A stretch of DNA of 60,485 bases, from contig CAZMGT010000016.1 of assembly GCA_964565895.1 (NCBI GenBank), forward strand, positions 1 to 60,485. Direction: 5' to 3'. Both the position numbers and the translations under genes were made by a program. This DNA is from CAZMGT01 sp964565895. Lineage in GTDB: Bacteria; Armatimonadota; Zipacnadia; UBA1398; CAZMGT01. Shown in pieces: positions 34,495-43,621 of this stretch (position 1 is its first letter; the number at the start of each line of letters is the position of its first letter). A model generated the notes under the pieces. It was not told the origin of the DNA. It saw only the letters and a list, made by a program, of their open reading frames with translations, and searched no databases.

Positions 34495-37400
34495 TTGGCC
34501 AAAGAGCGCGGTTTTGCCCGAGAATGGATTAAGTTTGCCCTGCGCCACGGGGCGTTTCCCGCGGTCATCGCCGTTCTGCTTATTCTCTACTGGCGGCAGC
34601 GCATCTCCACCGTCTTCGGCTACGACATTGCCGCCATCCTCTGCGTCGTCGGGGGCTGGAAGATCTTCTACGAGGCGATCTCCAACCTCCTCCGCGGGCG
34701 AATTTCCGCCGACCTTGCCGTGGCCATTGCCGCGGTAGCCGCCCTTGCAGTGGGCGAGTATCTCGCCGCTGCAGAAGTCATCCTCATTATGCTCATCGGC
34801 GAGGCCCTGGAGGAGTTCGCCGTCGACCGCAGCCGTGATGCTACGCGGCGCCTGGCCAGCCTCCAGCCGCCCACCGCGCGCGTCCGCCGCGATGGCGAAG
34901 AGCGCGAGATCCCCGCGGAGCAGGTCGTGCCCGGCGACATACTCGTCATTCGCCCAGGCGAGCGCATTCCCGTAGACGGCGAGGTTATCGGGGGCACCTC
35001 GGCCGTCGACCAAAGCGCGGTAACGGGCGAGTCCATGCCCGTGAGCAAGGCCGCGGGCGACGAGGTCTACGCAGGCACGCTTAACGGCGTCGGCGTGCTT
35101 GAGGTGCGCGCGACGGCCACGGTCGCCGAGTCCGCGCTGGCGACCATTGTCCGCCTCGTCGAGGAAGCGGAGGAGAAAAAAGCGCCCATCGAGCGCCGCG
35201 CCGACCGCTACGCGACGTTTTTCGTGCCCGTCGTCCTCGCTGCGGCACTGGTCACCTACCTCATCACGCGCAACGTGCTCCAGGCAATCGCCGTGCTCAT
35301 TATCGCCTGCCCCTGCGCGCTGATTTTGGCCACGCCCACGGGGGTCGCCGCGGCCATTGGCCGGCTGGCGCTCGACGGGATTCTCGTGAAAAGCGGGGCG
35401 GCGCTGGAGACTTCGGCGGGCGCGGACTGTGTTGTCCTGGACAAAACGGGAACGCTCACCTACGGCCGGCCGGAGCTCGCGGAGATCGTCCCCCTCGCCG
35501 GGCTCTCCGCAGACGAGGTACTGCGCCTGGCGGCGATTGCCGAGGGCAATTCCGAGCACGCCTTAGGAGCACTGATCCGCGAGGAGGCCCGCGCACGGGG
35601 GATTGTCTTCGCTGCGCCCGACGGTTTTGAGGCCGTGCCCGGGATGGGCGTGCGCGCGCAAGCCGAGGGCCAGCGCATTCTCGTGGGCACGCGCGCGTTC
35701 CTAGAGCGCTCCGGCGTGCCGCTTGGGGCCGACGTCGAGCAAGCCCTGCGCCGCATGCAGCGCCAGCGGCTCACCGCCGTGCTCGTCGCCCGCGGCGAGC
35801 AGGTTGTTGGCGTGCTTGGCGCGCGCGACCCCATCCGCCCCGAGGCCCGCGGCCTAGCCCAACAGCTCCGCCAGCGGGGCGTTAGGCGCGTAGTCGTGCT
35901 TACCGGAGATAACGAGAGCACGGCGCGCCACGTGGCGAGCGAGCTGGGCCTGGCCGAAGTCGCCGCGAACCTCCTCCCCGAGGAGAAGGTGGAACGCATC
36001 CGCGCCCTGCAGCAGGAGGGCGCAAAGGTCGTTATGGTCGGCGACGGGATAAACGATGCCCCGTCGCTAGCGGCAGCCGACGTCGGCGTGGCCATGGGGG
36101 GCACGGGCACGGACATCGCCGCGGAGGCCTCCGACGTTGTCCTGATGACCGACGACCTGAGCAAACTCCCCTACCTCATCGGGCTCAGCCGGCGCGCGCA
36201 CCGCACGATTTTGTTCAACATTATCGGGTTCGCCCTTATCTGGAACGGGTTGGCCGTGGCCGCAGCGGCGATCGGGTGGATCGGCCCGGTAGCCGCGGCG
36301 GTGGTCCATCAGATCTCGTCGCTCGCGGTGGTCTGCAACTCGCTGCTTTTGCTTGCCCACGGCCAGGCGGAGCGCACGCGCGTGGGGCGGGCGTGGCTGC
36401 GCCTGCGCGCCTTGCCCGGCGATCTGCGCCGGCGGCTGGCCGGCGTGGATTGGCCGGCGCAGGGGCGCAAGCTGTGGGAGCACCGCCGGCCGATAGCACG
36501 CTGGGGCGCGCTCGCTCTTGTTGCCTTGTGGCTGTTCTCCGGCGCGTATACCGTGGGGCCGGAGGAGAAGGCGGTTACCCAGCTCTTCGGCCGTCTCACT
36601 CAGCAGATCACCGAGCCCGGGCTGCACTACTGGCCGCCGTACCCCATAGGGAAGGTCACGGTAATCGAGTGCCAGCGCGTGCGCCGAGACGAGGTCGGCT
36701 TTCGCACGCGCCCCGGGGCACAGCCCGTGGCCGTGGGCGCCTATGAGTGGGGTATTCAGCATCGCACGGGCGGCTACGAAAAGCGCGAGGAAGAGTCAAT
36801 CTTAATCACCGGCGACGCAAACCTCGTCTCGGTAACGCTTGTCGCGCAGTATCGTGTGGTTAATGTCGCAAAATACGTCTTTTGCGCGGCAGACCCCACG
36901 GCGCTCATTCACGCGGCCACGGAGAGCGCCGTGCGCGAGGTGGTCAATTGTGCGACGCTCGACGCCGTGCTTACCCAGGGCCGGGAGGAGATCGAGCGCG
37001 ACATCGCCGAGGCCCTGCGCCGGCGGCTGGCGATCTACGACTGTGGGATCGAGGTGGTAGGCGTCTCGCTGCAAGACGTGCATCCGCCGATCGAGGTTGT
37101 CGCCGCGTTTCGCGATGTGTTTAGCGCGCGCGAGCAAAAGCAGCAGCTAATCGAAAAGGCCAACGCCTACAAGACGGAGACGAAGCTGCTTACCGAGGGC
37201 CAAGCCGCGGCGCAGGTGCTTCAGGCGGAGGCCTATGCCATTAAGCGCAAAGAGCACGCCGCGGGCGAGGCCCGCCGGTTCATCAGCCAAGCAAAGGCCT
37301 ATGCCAAGGCGCGCCGTGTAACCCGTACGCGGCTGTATATCGCGGCGCTGGAGCAGGCGCTCGCCACGCCGAAAAAGCTCATTTTAGACCCGCGGAGCGT

Positions 37401-37626
37401 GAACGGGCGGCAGATGCTTCTTCTAGAGAAGGGGGCGCTGCAACTGGCGGGGCCGCCGGCGACGGAGCTTACCCCGCCGCCGGAGGAGGCCGTGCCCGAG
37501 GAGCTGTTGGAGACCGAGGAGTATGCCGAGGAGTTTGCCCCCACTCCCACGCCCGCCACGCCGACCCCGGCGCAGCCTACGCCCACGCCTACGCCGCAGC
37601 CCGCTGCGCCAGCTTGGGAGGAATAG
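34495..37626 (+). CDS. P1B-type ATPase fused to a HflK/SPFH (band 7) domain
   Basis: One open 1043-aa reading frame, TTG start with AGGAGG 6 nt upstream. Residues about 20-620 are a heavy-metal-type P-type ATPase without an HMA domain: TGES (177-180), transmembrane CPC (272-274), phosphorylation loop DKTGT (316-320), TGDN (470-473) and GDGIND (516-521). The usual SEHP motif reads SEHA (353-356). A last membrane segment carries HQISSL (605-610). A basic linker (625-668), a membrane helix (669-684) and an SPFH domain follow (about 685-880; EEKAVTQLFGR, VSLQDVHPPIEVV), then a coiled coil and a Pro/Thr repeat tail (about 1010-1040). HflC- and HflK-like genes follow within 4 nt. Confidence 0.92.
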   Translation: MAKERGFAREWIKFALRHGAFPAVIAVLLILYWRQRISTVFGYDIAAILCVVGGWKIFYEAISNLLRGRISADLAVAIAAVAALAVGEYLAAAEVILIMLIGEALEEFAVDRSRDATRRLASLQPPTARVRRDGEEREIPAEQVVPGDILVIRPGERIPVDGEVIGGTSAVDQSAVTGESMPVSKAAGDEVYAGTLNGVGVLEVRATATVAESALATIVRLVEEAEEKKAPIERRADRYATFFVPVVLAAALVTYLITRNVLQAIAVLIIACPCALILATPTGVAAAIGRLALDGILVKSGAALETSAGADCVVLDKTGTLTYGRPELAEIVPLAGLSADEVLRLAAIAEGNSEHALGALIREEARARGIVFAAPDGFEAVPGMGVRAQAEGQRILVGTRAFLERSGVPLGADVEQALRRMQRQRLTAVLVARGEQVVGVLGARDPIRPEARGLAQQLRQRGVRRVVVLTGDNESTARHVASELGLAEVAANLLPEEKVERIRALQQEGAKVVMVGDGINDAPSLAAADVGVAMGGTGTDIAAEASDVVLMTDDLSKLPYLIGLSRRAHRTILFNIIGFALIWNGLAVAAAAIGWIGPVAAAVVHQISSLAVVCNSLLLLAHGQAERTRVGRAWLRLRALPGDLRRRLAGVDWPAQGRKLWEHRRPIARWGALALVALWLFSGAYTVGPEEKAVTQLFGRLTQQITEPGLHYWPPYPIGKVTVIECQRVRRDEVGFRTRPGAQPVAVGAYEWGIQHRTGGYEKREEESILITGDANLVSVTLVAQYRVVNVAKYVFCAADPTALIHAATESAVREVVNCATLDAVLTQGREEIERDIAEALRRRLAIYDCGIEVVGVSLQDVHPPIEVVAAFRDVFSAREQKQQLIEKANAYKTETKLLTEGQAAAQVLQAEAYAIKRKEHAAGEARRFISQAKAYAKARRVTRTRLYIAALEQALATPKKLILDPRSVNGRQMLLLEKGALQLAGPPATELTPPPEEAVPEELLETEEYAEEFAPTPTPATPTPAQPTPTPTPQPAAPAWEE

Positions 37627-37629
37627 CCG

Positions 37630-38511
37630 ATGCGTCGCTATCGCTTGCTAATCTGCGTTGCCCTGGCCTTGCTCTTGCTTAAGCTCACGTTGTTCGCCGT
37701 GGACGAGACGCAAATCGTTATCGTCACCCAGTTCGGCAAGCCCATTGCCACAAAAACGAGCGCCGGGCTTGGGGTAAAATGGCCCTGGCAGGGGCGCATC
37801 GTCCTCGACAAGCGGCTTCAGCTTTACGACCCCCAGGGCTCGGAGTTCTTAACCGAGGACAAAAAGAACCTCATCGTCGACTCTTATGTGTGCTGGCGGG
37901 TGGCCCGCGGGCCGGGCGAACCGCTGAAGTTCCTTCAGCGCATCGGCGACCGCATACGCGCGGAGCGCGTGCTCCACGACATCGTGTGGGGCGAGCTCTC
38001 CGCGGCGCTTGGGCATATGCTCTTCGACGAGATTATCTCCGACGACCCCTCCACGCTTAAAGCGCGGGAGATGATGCAAAGCGTTGTTCAGCGTTGCCAA
38101 AAGCGCGCCCGCGAGCTTTATGGCATCGAGATCGTCGACGTGGCGATAAAGCGGTTAAACTTCCCCGAGCAGAACAAGCAGAGCGTGTTCGACCGCATGC
38201 GTGCGGAGCGCGACCGCATGGCCCGGCAGTATCGCGCGGAAGGCGAGCGCGAGGCCACGCGCATTAAAGCCGAGGCGGACAAGGAAAAGACGCGCATTCT
38301 CGCCGAGGCCTACCGCAAGGCCGAGGAGCTGCGCGGCGAGGGCGACGCCCAAGCCACGGCAACCTATGCCGCGGCACACCAGCAAGACCCCAGCTTCTAC
38401 GAGTTCACGCGCACCCTGGAGGCATATAAGAAGTTCCTCGGCAAGGACACCACGGTCGTCCTTTCCGCCGACTCAGAGCTCCTCAAACACCTTACGGGAA
38501 GCGGCGGATGA
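37630..38511 (+). CDS. HflC-like SPFH protein
   Basis: A 293-aa protein with an N-terminal membrane helix (about residues 5-24), AVDETQIVIVTQFGKPI at the start of the SPFH domain, IVDSYVCWRV, YGIEIVDVAIKRLNFPEQN, then a long charged coiled coil (AERDRMARQYRAEGEREATRIKAEADKE split across residues 190-225) and EFTRTLEAYKKF. These are HflC features. HflC with HflK forms a membrane cage around FtsH in known bacteria; FtsH is not in this window. The gene is 3 nt from the fusion gene and 4 nt from the next. Confidence 0.92.
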   Translation: MRRYRLLICVALALLLLKLTLFAVDETQIVIVTQFGKPIATKTSAGLGVKWPWQGRIVLDKRLQLYDPQGSEFLTEDKKNLIVDSYVCWRVARGPGEPLKFLQRIGDRIRAERVLHDIVWGELSAALGHMLFDEIISDDPSTLKAREMMQSVVQRCQKRARELYGIEIVDVAIKRLNFPEQNKQSVFDRMRAERDRMARQYRAEGEREATRIKAEADKEKTRILAEAYRKAEELRGEGDAQATATYAAAHQQDPSFYEFTRTLEAYKKFLGKDTTVVLSADSELLKHLTGSGG

Positions 38512-38515
38512 GAGG

Positions 38516-39454
38516 ATGCTGGGCAGAATAAAACAGCTCGTTGCTGCTCATCCGTGGCACGCGCTGGCCATCGCCCTGGGGCTATATTTGCTCAGCGGAA
38601 CATACGTCGTGCCCCCGCGGCAGGTCGCCGTGGTCCAGCACTTCGGCAAGGTAACCAACCCCCAGGCGCCCCCCGGGCTACACTGGCGCGCGCCCTGGCC
38701 CATGGGCCGCGTGCAGCTCGTTAACCGCCTGGAGAGCCGCCGGGTAACTGTGGGCGCAGGGCTGGAAACGGAGCTGATGAAGACCTCCGCACCCTCTACC
38801 GTAAGCCAGTTCCTTACTGGCGACGAGAACATTATTAACCTAACCATGGTCGTGCAGTATCACGTAGAGGACCCAGTAGCGTATCTGTTCGCGGCGGAAG
38901 ATGTAGACAAGCTCGTCGCCGCTGCGGTAAGCAAGGCCCTCACCCGGGCCGTGGCGGAAACCGATGTAGACAGCGTGCTTACTGTGGGCCGCGTCGCCAT
39001 TCAACAGCGCGTGCTGCAGGAGGCAAGGGAGACCGTGCTTGGAGAATACGGTCTTGGGGTAACGCTGGACACGGCGCAGATAACCGTGGCCGCGCCGCCG
39101 CCGGAGGTCGCCGATGCGTTCCGCGCTGTGCAGGATGCGCGCGAGGACCGCGAGCGGATCATTAACCTTGCCGAGACCTATGCTATGGATGTCATCCCGC
39201 GCGCCCAGGGCGAGGCCGACCGCATGTTGCGCGAGGCCGAGGCCTATAAGCAGCAGGTAGTGGAGATGGCCCGCGGCGAGGCAGAGCGCTTTACCAAACT
39301 GGTCAAAGAGTACCGCAAGGCCCCCACGGTAACGCGCAAGCGCCTGCTCGCCGAGATGGCCGAGGAGGTGCTCCCCAAGCTGCGCGTGATCGTCGTGGAC
39401 GATGAGGGTGGGCTGCATCCGATAGATCTCAACGTGCTCAGGAGGGAGCGATGA
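38516..39454 (+). CDS. Second HflK-like SPFH protein
   Basis: A 312-aa protein from ATG 38516. A membrane helix (about 15-32) precedes VPPRQVAVVQHFGKVTNP, FLTGDENIINLTMVVQYHVEDPVAY, LDTAQITVAAPPPEVADAF and a coiled coil, ending in a short acidic tail. These are HflK features but the protein is separate from the ATPase fusion. I infer a partner for HflC or for the fusion in the same oligomer. It starts 4 nt after HflC and overlaps the next gene by 4 bp. Confidence 0.9.
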   Translation: MLGRIKQLVAAHPWHALAIALGLYLLSGTYVVPPRQVAVVQHFGKVTNPQAPPGLHWRAPWPMGRVQLVNRLESRRVTVGAGLETELMKTSAPSTVSQFLTGDENIINLTMVVQYHVEDPVAYLFAAEDVDKLVAAAVSKALTRAVAETDVDSVLTVGRVAIQQRVLQEARETVLGEYGLGVTLDTAQITVAAPPPEVADAFRAVQDAREDRERIINLAETYAMDVIPRAQGEADRMLREAEAYKQQVVEMARGEAERFTKLVKEYRKAPTVTRKRLLAEMAEEVLPKLRVIVVDDEGGLHPIDLNVLRRER

Positions 39455-40029
39455 GGCAGGCCGCGGCAGTGGCGCTTACCCTGGCGCTTGTCGTTGGGGC
39501 TTTGGTGCTCAGCAGGCGGCCGCGCGGCGAGCAGACCGCCCCGAGCCCCCGCGCAGAGGAGCCCGCCTCGCCGATGGTCTCCGCGGAGGAGGGGGACCCC
39601 GCGGCCGATGCCAAGCAGGTTATCTGGGACATGGTCGAGGCCACCGGCCGGGCCGACGTTAACGCGTATCTGAATTGCTTCGGCGGCGACCTCCGCGCGC
39701 GCATGGAGGATACCATCAAAGAAAAGGGCCGCGAGGCGTTTGTGCAAACGCTGCGCAGAAACGACGAGCAGACGATGGGCGTGGCCATCCTCGGCGCGGA
39801 GAGCATCGACCGCAACTGCTATCGCATTCAAGTGGACCTTGTCTTTCGCGACGGCCACCAGGAGCAGACCTATGAGGTGCGCCGGCGCGGCGGGAAATGG
39901 GTGATCGTCGCCATCCGCGGGGGGCCGCGCAAAAAGAGCGCCATGCCCTATGGCGCAGAGGTCGGCCCGCTCGTGCTCCCCAGCCCCACGCCCACTGGCG
40001 TGAGCGGCGAGACGGGCCTTGCCCCATAA
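39451..40029 (+). CDS. Small anchored or secreted NTF2-like protein
   Basis: A 192-aa protein with one N-terminal hydrophobic helix (about residues 4-21) and an NTF2-like fold signature: VIWDMVEATGRADVNAYLNCF, RYIQVDLVFRDGH-like strands (RIQVDLVFRDGHQ) and YEVRRRGGKWVIVAI. The ATG overlaps the HflK-like stop (ATGA), so it belongs to the SPFH cassette. NTF2-like domains bind small ligands or proteins; no catalytic residues can be assigned. The C terminus is Pro/Gly rich. Confidence 0.8.
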   Translation: MRQAAAVALTLALVVGALVLSRRPRGEQTAPSPRAEEPASPMVSAEEGDPAADAKQVIWDMVEATGRADVNAYLNCFGGDLRARMEDTIKEKGREAFVQTLRRNDEQTMGVAILGAESIDRNCYRIQVDLVFRDGHQEQTYEVRRRGGKWVIVAIRGGPRKKSAMPYGAEVGPLVLPSPTPTGVSGETGLAP

Positions 40030-40092
40030 AAGGGCGGCGCGCGCGGAGGGACGCGCGTGTCACCCAGCCCGCTGAAGGGAGGCAGCCAGCGG

Positions 40093-41052
40093 ATGACTTG
40101 GAGGAAGGCGTGCGCCGCGGGAGCGCTTTTTGCCTGCGCGCTGTTTCTCGTCGGGCGGCCGGCGCAGGCGCTCGTTCCGCTCGCGGGAAGCGACGCCACG
40201 GATATTTCGGCTACGCGCCTGGGCGCGCCGGAACGGTTTATGCTCTACCCCTCGCCCGACGGACGCAGATGGGTCTATGCCGGCGGGCCGCGGGGCAAGC
40301 TCGGGGCGCGCCAGCTTTTCGTATGCGACCGCTATGGAGAGAACGTAACGCAGATTACCCACGACGAAACGCTCAAAGTCCCCGGGCCGTGGTCGCCGGA
40401 CGGGAGGAGGATTCTTTACATCGAGGCGCAGGTGAGCGAAAGCGGGCGGTCCATTCGCCAGCGGCTGGTGTGCATTAACGCCGACGGAAGCGGAAAGCGG
40501 GTGCTCAGCCCGCGTGGGGTGTTTCTCTATCTTCCCGTGTGGTCGCCCGACGGCCGGCGGATAATTTTCGGCAGCCCGCGTGGCCTGGGGATGATTTCCG
40601 CCGAGGGGGGCCAGACCACCCGGCTGTTTGGCACGGACGACCCCCACCGCTCGCAGCGCTGTTTTCCCGTAGCTTGGCTGAGCGCGCCGCCTGCGGCGCT
40701 GGGGTCGAAGGCCGCGGGGTGGGGCGAGTGCGTGCTTTATGTGACGTATACGGAGAAGACGGAGCTCGGCCGCCGCGGGCAGTTTTACCTGCTTAACCTC
40801 GACACGCTAGAGCGCATTTTCTTGGGCCAGGCGGTGTGCCTTGTCCCTCAAGCCTCGGCCGACTGCTCGGTCATCGCCTATTTCGACTGGGCGGGCAACC
40901 TCTACGTGGCAAACCCCTGGCGGCTTAACCCCCGCCGCGTTGCCCGCTGCAACGGCATCATGGGCCTTGCCCCAGACGGCAAGCTCCTGCTCTATGGCCG
41001 CTATGGCCCAGAGCTGCGCTTTCTGCGCGTGCCTGACCTCGGCGGGGAATAG
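40093..41052 (+). CDS. Secreted TolB/WD40-like beta-propeller protein
   Basis: About 319 aa from ATG 40093, with a signal peptide ending near GRPAQA. GTG 40057, also with a good Shine-Dalgarno (GGAGGG), is an alternative start. Propeller blades of the TolB/PD40 type repeat as WSPDGRRILYIEA, WSPDGRRIIFGSP and APDGKLLLYGR. Such propellers bind proteins in the envelope. It is 63 nt after the SPFH cassette on the same strand and may be its last member. Confidence 0.82.
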   Translation: MTWRKACAAGALFACALFLVGRPAQALVPLAGSDATDISATRLGAPERFMLYPSPDGRRWVYAGGPRGKLGARQLFVCDRYGENVTQITHDETLKVPGPWSPDGRRILYIEAQVSESGRSIRQRLVCINADGSGKRVLSPRGVFLYLPVWSPDGRRIIFGSPRGLGMISAEGGQTTRLFGTDDPHRSQRCFPVAWLSAPPAALGSKAAGWGECVLYVTYTEKTELGRRGQFYLLNLDTLERIFLGQAVCLVPQASADCSVIAYFDWAGNLYVANPWRLNPRRVARCNGIMGLAPDGKLLLYGRYGPELRFLRVPDLGGE

Positions 41053-41078
41053 TCCTACCTGGCGGCAAAGCACCCAAG

Positions 41079-42041
41079 CTAATCCTCGGGCTGTGGGCGC
41101 GGGTGGTCGAGCTGCGTTTTGCCCCCCAGTTGCTTAAGCGCCGACCAGCGCACCTCGCCCCCGCGCAGGCAGGTTAGCCTAATGTACAGCGGGTTTGCCC
41201 CGAGGAACATCCCCTGAAGATGGTAAAAGAGCGACGATGTGACAAGCATGTTAAACCCATCGCGGACAACCCAGGCGTTGTCGTGCGCATGGCCCACGAA
41301 CAGATAGCGGCAGCCGCCGGCGACAAGCCGCGCGCGAAGCTCGTCGCCATAGGGCTGGCGGTGCTCGCGGTTGGCGTCGACAAACGGGTTGCCGACGGCT
41401 CCGATCTGGCGGTGGCTAAACGCGATGATCGGCTTTCCGCGCAGGTCTTTAAGCTGCGCGGAAAGCCACTCGTCCTCCGGCCCGCCGGGGCGAAACTCCT
41501 CCGAGTCGAGGACGACAAACCACACCCCGCGGCGCTGGAAAACGTAGCTAAACCCGCGCTCGGCCATGGCCTGGGGATCGAAGAACGGCTGGCCGCGCAT
41601 CGCTTGCAAAAAAGCCCCAAGGTCGCGGTCGTGGTTTCCGCGGACGAGGTAGATCGGCGGGCCACAGCGCGGCAAAAGCTTTAAAAACCGCTGCAGCTCC
41701 TCCGCCGTGCCGTGGTCGGTCAGGTCGCCGGTAATCACGATAAACTCTGGAGGAGGGTTAAGCCCGGCGAGTTCGCGCAGGGCGCGCTGGAAGTTCTTCG
41801 TGGGCGATATTTGCTTCATAAACTCGCCCTCGGGCGACTCCGCCCCGCCCCCGATGTGTGTGTCGGAGAGCTGGACGAAGTAGAAATCGCCCGGGCCGAG
41901 GTTTTCCGCCAAAAAAGCGTTTGTCTCGGCAATGCTCTGCGCTTCGGAAAGAGGCGCAGCGGCCGCCCACCCAGCCAGCGCCACGAGGGCGAGGCTTAGG
42001 GCAAGGGCAATCCGCAGGCTGTGCCGATCTCCTCCGCTCAC
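41079..42041 (-). CDS. Secreted calcineurin-like metallophosphoesterase
   Basis: A 320-aa protein with a signal peptide (about 1-28, ending GWAAA). The two-metal site motifs are complete: LSDTHIGG, ITGDLTDHG, VRGNHDRD, IAFSHRQ and FVGHAHDN. It is probably an extracytoplasmic phosphodiesterase or phosphatase. It is the last gene of the minus-strand block that begins at efp. Confidence 0.88.
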   Translation of the reverse strand: MSGGDRHSLRIALALSLALVALAGWAAAAPLSEAQSIAETNAFLAENLGPGDFYFVQLSDTHIGGGAESPEGEFMKQISPTKNFQRALRELAGLNPPPEFIVITGDLTDHGTAEELQRFLKLLPRCGPPIYLVRGNHDRDLGAFLQAMRGQPFFDPQAMAERGFSYVFQRRGVWFVVLDSEEFRPGGPEDEWLSAQLKDLRGKPIIAFSHRQIGAVGNPFVDANREHRQPYGDELRARLVAGGCRYLFVGHAHDNAWVVRDGFNMLVTSSLFYHLQGMFLGANPLYIRLTCLRGGEVRWSALKQLGGKTQLDHPRPQPED

Positions 42042-42072
42042 CGCTCACCCTGCTTACCGGCCGGCGCTCGGC

Positions 42073-43080
42073 CTAATGTGGAAAGTGGACGATGACCTTA
42101 ACGCAGCCCTCGGCGCGCGAGAAAAACGCGGCAAACCCCTGGGCAATGTCCTCGATCTCCACGCGGTGCGTAACCAGGCGCAACGGGTCGAGCTTCCCGC
42201 GCTCCACGAGGCGGATCATTTCCGGCACATCGCCCAGGTGGCTGTACCACGAGCCGAGGACCTGCGTCCCACGGCGAATGAAGTCGCGCGAGGGGACGAG
42301 GGGCAGCGGCTCGTGGTTCTCCCCCACGAACACGACCCGCCCCTCAGGGCGCACGCAGCGCAAGGCGGCAAGCTCCGCCTGGGGGTTGCCGCTGCACTCC
42401 AGGGCAACGTCCGCCCCGCCCCGCGTGAGCTCGCGCACGGCCTGGGCGACGTCGCCCTGCTCGGGGTCGAGCGCCGTCTCTGCGCCCTGGGCAAGCGCGA
42501 CCTCGCGCCGATAGGCGATCGGCTCCACGGAGATTACCCGCGCCCCGCGCGCCGCGGCGCACTGCACGGTCATCGCGCCGACTGGCCCAGCGCCGAAAAC
42601 GACGACCGTTTGCCCCTCCGCGACCCCCGCGCGCTTAACCGCGCGAAACGGCGTGCCCAAAAGGTCAACGAGCAGGCAGCCGCGGTCGAGCCCAAACCAC
42701 CGGGGCAGGGGCACGAGGTTGCGCTCTGGCGCGACGAGCAGCTCGCCATAGCCCCCGTTTACCGCGCCGCGCTTGTTCGCGCAGTAAACGTAGCTTCCGC
42801 TTGCGCAATAGTCGCACTGCCCGCAGCCAACGACGTTGTGCACGGCGACCTCGTCGCCGGGCTTAACCCGGCGCACACCGGGGCCCACAGCTTCTACGAC
42901 GCCCGCGGGCTCGTGCCCCTGCACCTCGTCGCCCTTTTGCCCCTCCTCCCACAGCCGCCGGTCGGAGCCGCACACGCCGGAGTACACGACGCGCACGAGA
43001 ACCTCGCCCTCGCCCGGCGTGGGGTCGGGGAGCTCGACAAGCTCGATCTTCTCCGGCCCGACAAATCGCGCTGCTTTCAT
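42073..43080 (-). CDS. Zinc-dependent medium-chain alcohol dehydrogenase family protein
   Basis: A 335-aa MDR protein: catalytic zinc ligands in GVCGSD and GHEPAGVVE, structural zinc Cys cluster GCGQCDYCASGSYVYC, and nucleotide motif VVVFGAGPVGAMTVQ. It oxidises or reduces a polyol or alcohol, possibly a sorbitol- or threonine-type substrate. It starts directly after the leuD stop, so it is co-transcribed with the leucine genes, but has no evident link to them. Confidence 0.9.
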   Translation of the reverse strand: MKAARFVGPEKIELVELPDPTPGEGEVLVRVVYSGVCGSDRRLWEEGQKGDEVQGHEPAGVVEAVGPGVRRVKPGDEVAVHNVVGCGQCDYCASGSYVYCANKRGAVNGGYGELLVAPERNLVPLPRWFGLDRGCLLVDLLGTPFRAVKRAGVAEGQTVVVFGAGPVGAMTVQCAAARGARVISVEPIAYRREVALAQGAETALDPEQGDVAQAVRELTRGGADVALECSGNPQAELAALRCVRPEGRVVFVGENHEPLPLVPSRDFIRRGTQVLGSWYSHLGDVPEMIRLVERGKLDPLRLVTHRVEIEDIAQGFAAFFSRAEGCVKVIVHFPH

Positions 43081-43593
43081 CTACCGTCCACCCCGCTGCA
43101 CGTCGCCGCGGGCAAGCCGCGCCCGGGTATAGGGAACGAGCCCGCCGGCCCGAATGATCTCTAGCATAAACTCGGGAAACGGCGCCGCGGAGAACCTCGT
43201 CCCCCGCGTCTCGTTGACAATCGTCCCGCTGGCCAGGTCTACGGAAACCTGGTCGCCGGCTTCGATGCCCTCCACGGCCTCCGGGGCGATGAGGATAGGC
43301 AGGCCGATGTTTATCGCGTTGCGGAAGAAGATGCGCGCGAACGTTTTGGCGATTACGCAGGAGATGCCGCACGCTTTGATGGCGATCGGGGCGTGCTCGC
43401 GCGAGCTGCCGCAGCCGAAGTTCTTGCCCGCAACGAGCACGTCGCCGGGCTTTACGCGCCGCACGAACTCGGGGTCGATGTCCTCCATGCAGTGCGCGGC
43501 AAGCTCGTCGGGGTCGCTGGTCACCAAGTAGCGCGCGGGGATGATTACATCGGTGTCTACGTTGTCGCCGTACTTGTGCGCCGTTCCTGCCAT
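43081..43593 (-). CDS. leuD: LeuD, 3-isopropylmalate dehydratase small subunit
   Basis: A 170-aa small subunit from ATG 43593 (AAGGAAGGGAAC upstream). Family motifs YGDNVDTDVIIPARYL, FGCGSSREHAPIAIKA, AKTFARIFFRNAIN are present. With LeuC it isomerises 2-isopropylmalate to 3-isopropylmalate in leucine synthesis. The short, archaeal-type length also fits a homoaconitase small subunit, so the substrate is not certain. Confidence 0.92.
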   Translation of the reverse strand: MAGTAHKYGDNVDTDVIIPARYLVTSDPDELAAHCMEDIDPEFVRRVKPGDVLVAGKNFGCGSSREHAPIAIKACGISCVIAKTFARIFFRNAINIGLPILIAPEAVEGIEAGDQVSVDLASGTIVNETRGTRFSAAPFPEFMLEIIRAGGLVPYTRARLARGDVQRGGR

Positions 43594-43621
43594 GTTCCCT
43601 TCCTTTCCGTTCGCTGTCAGT

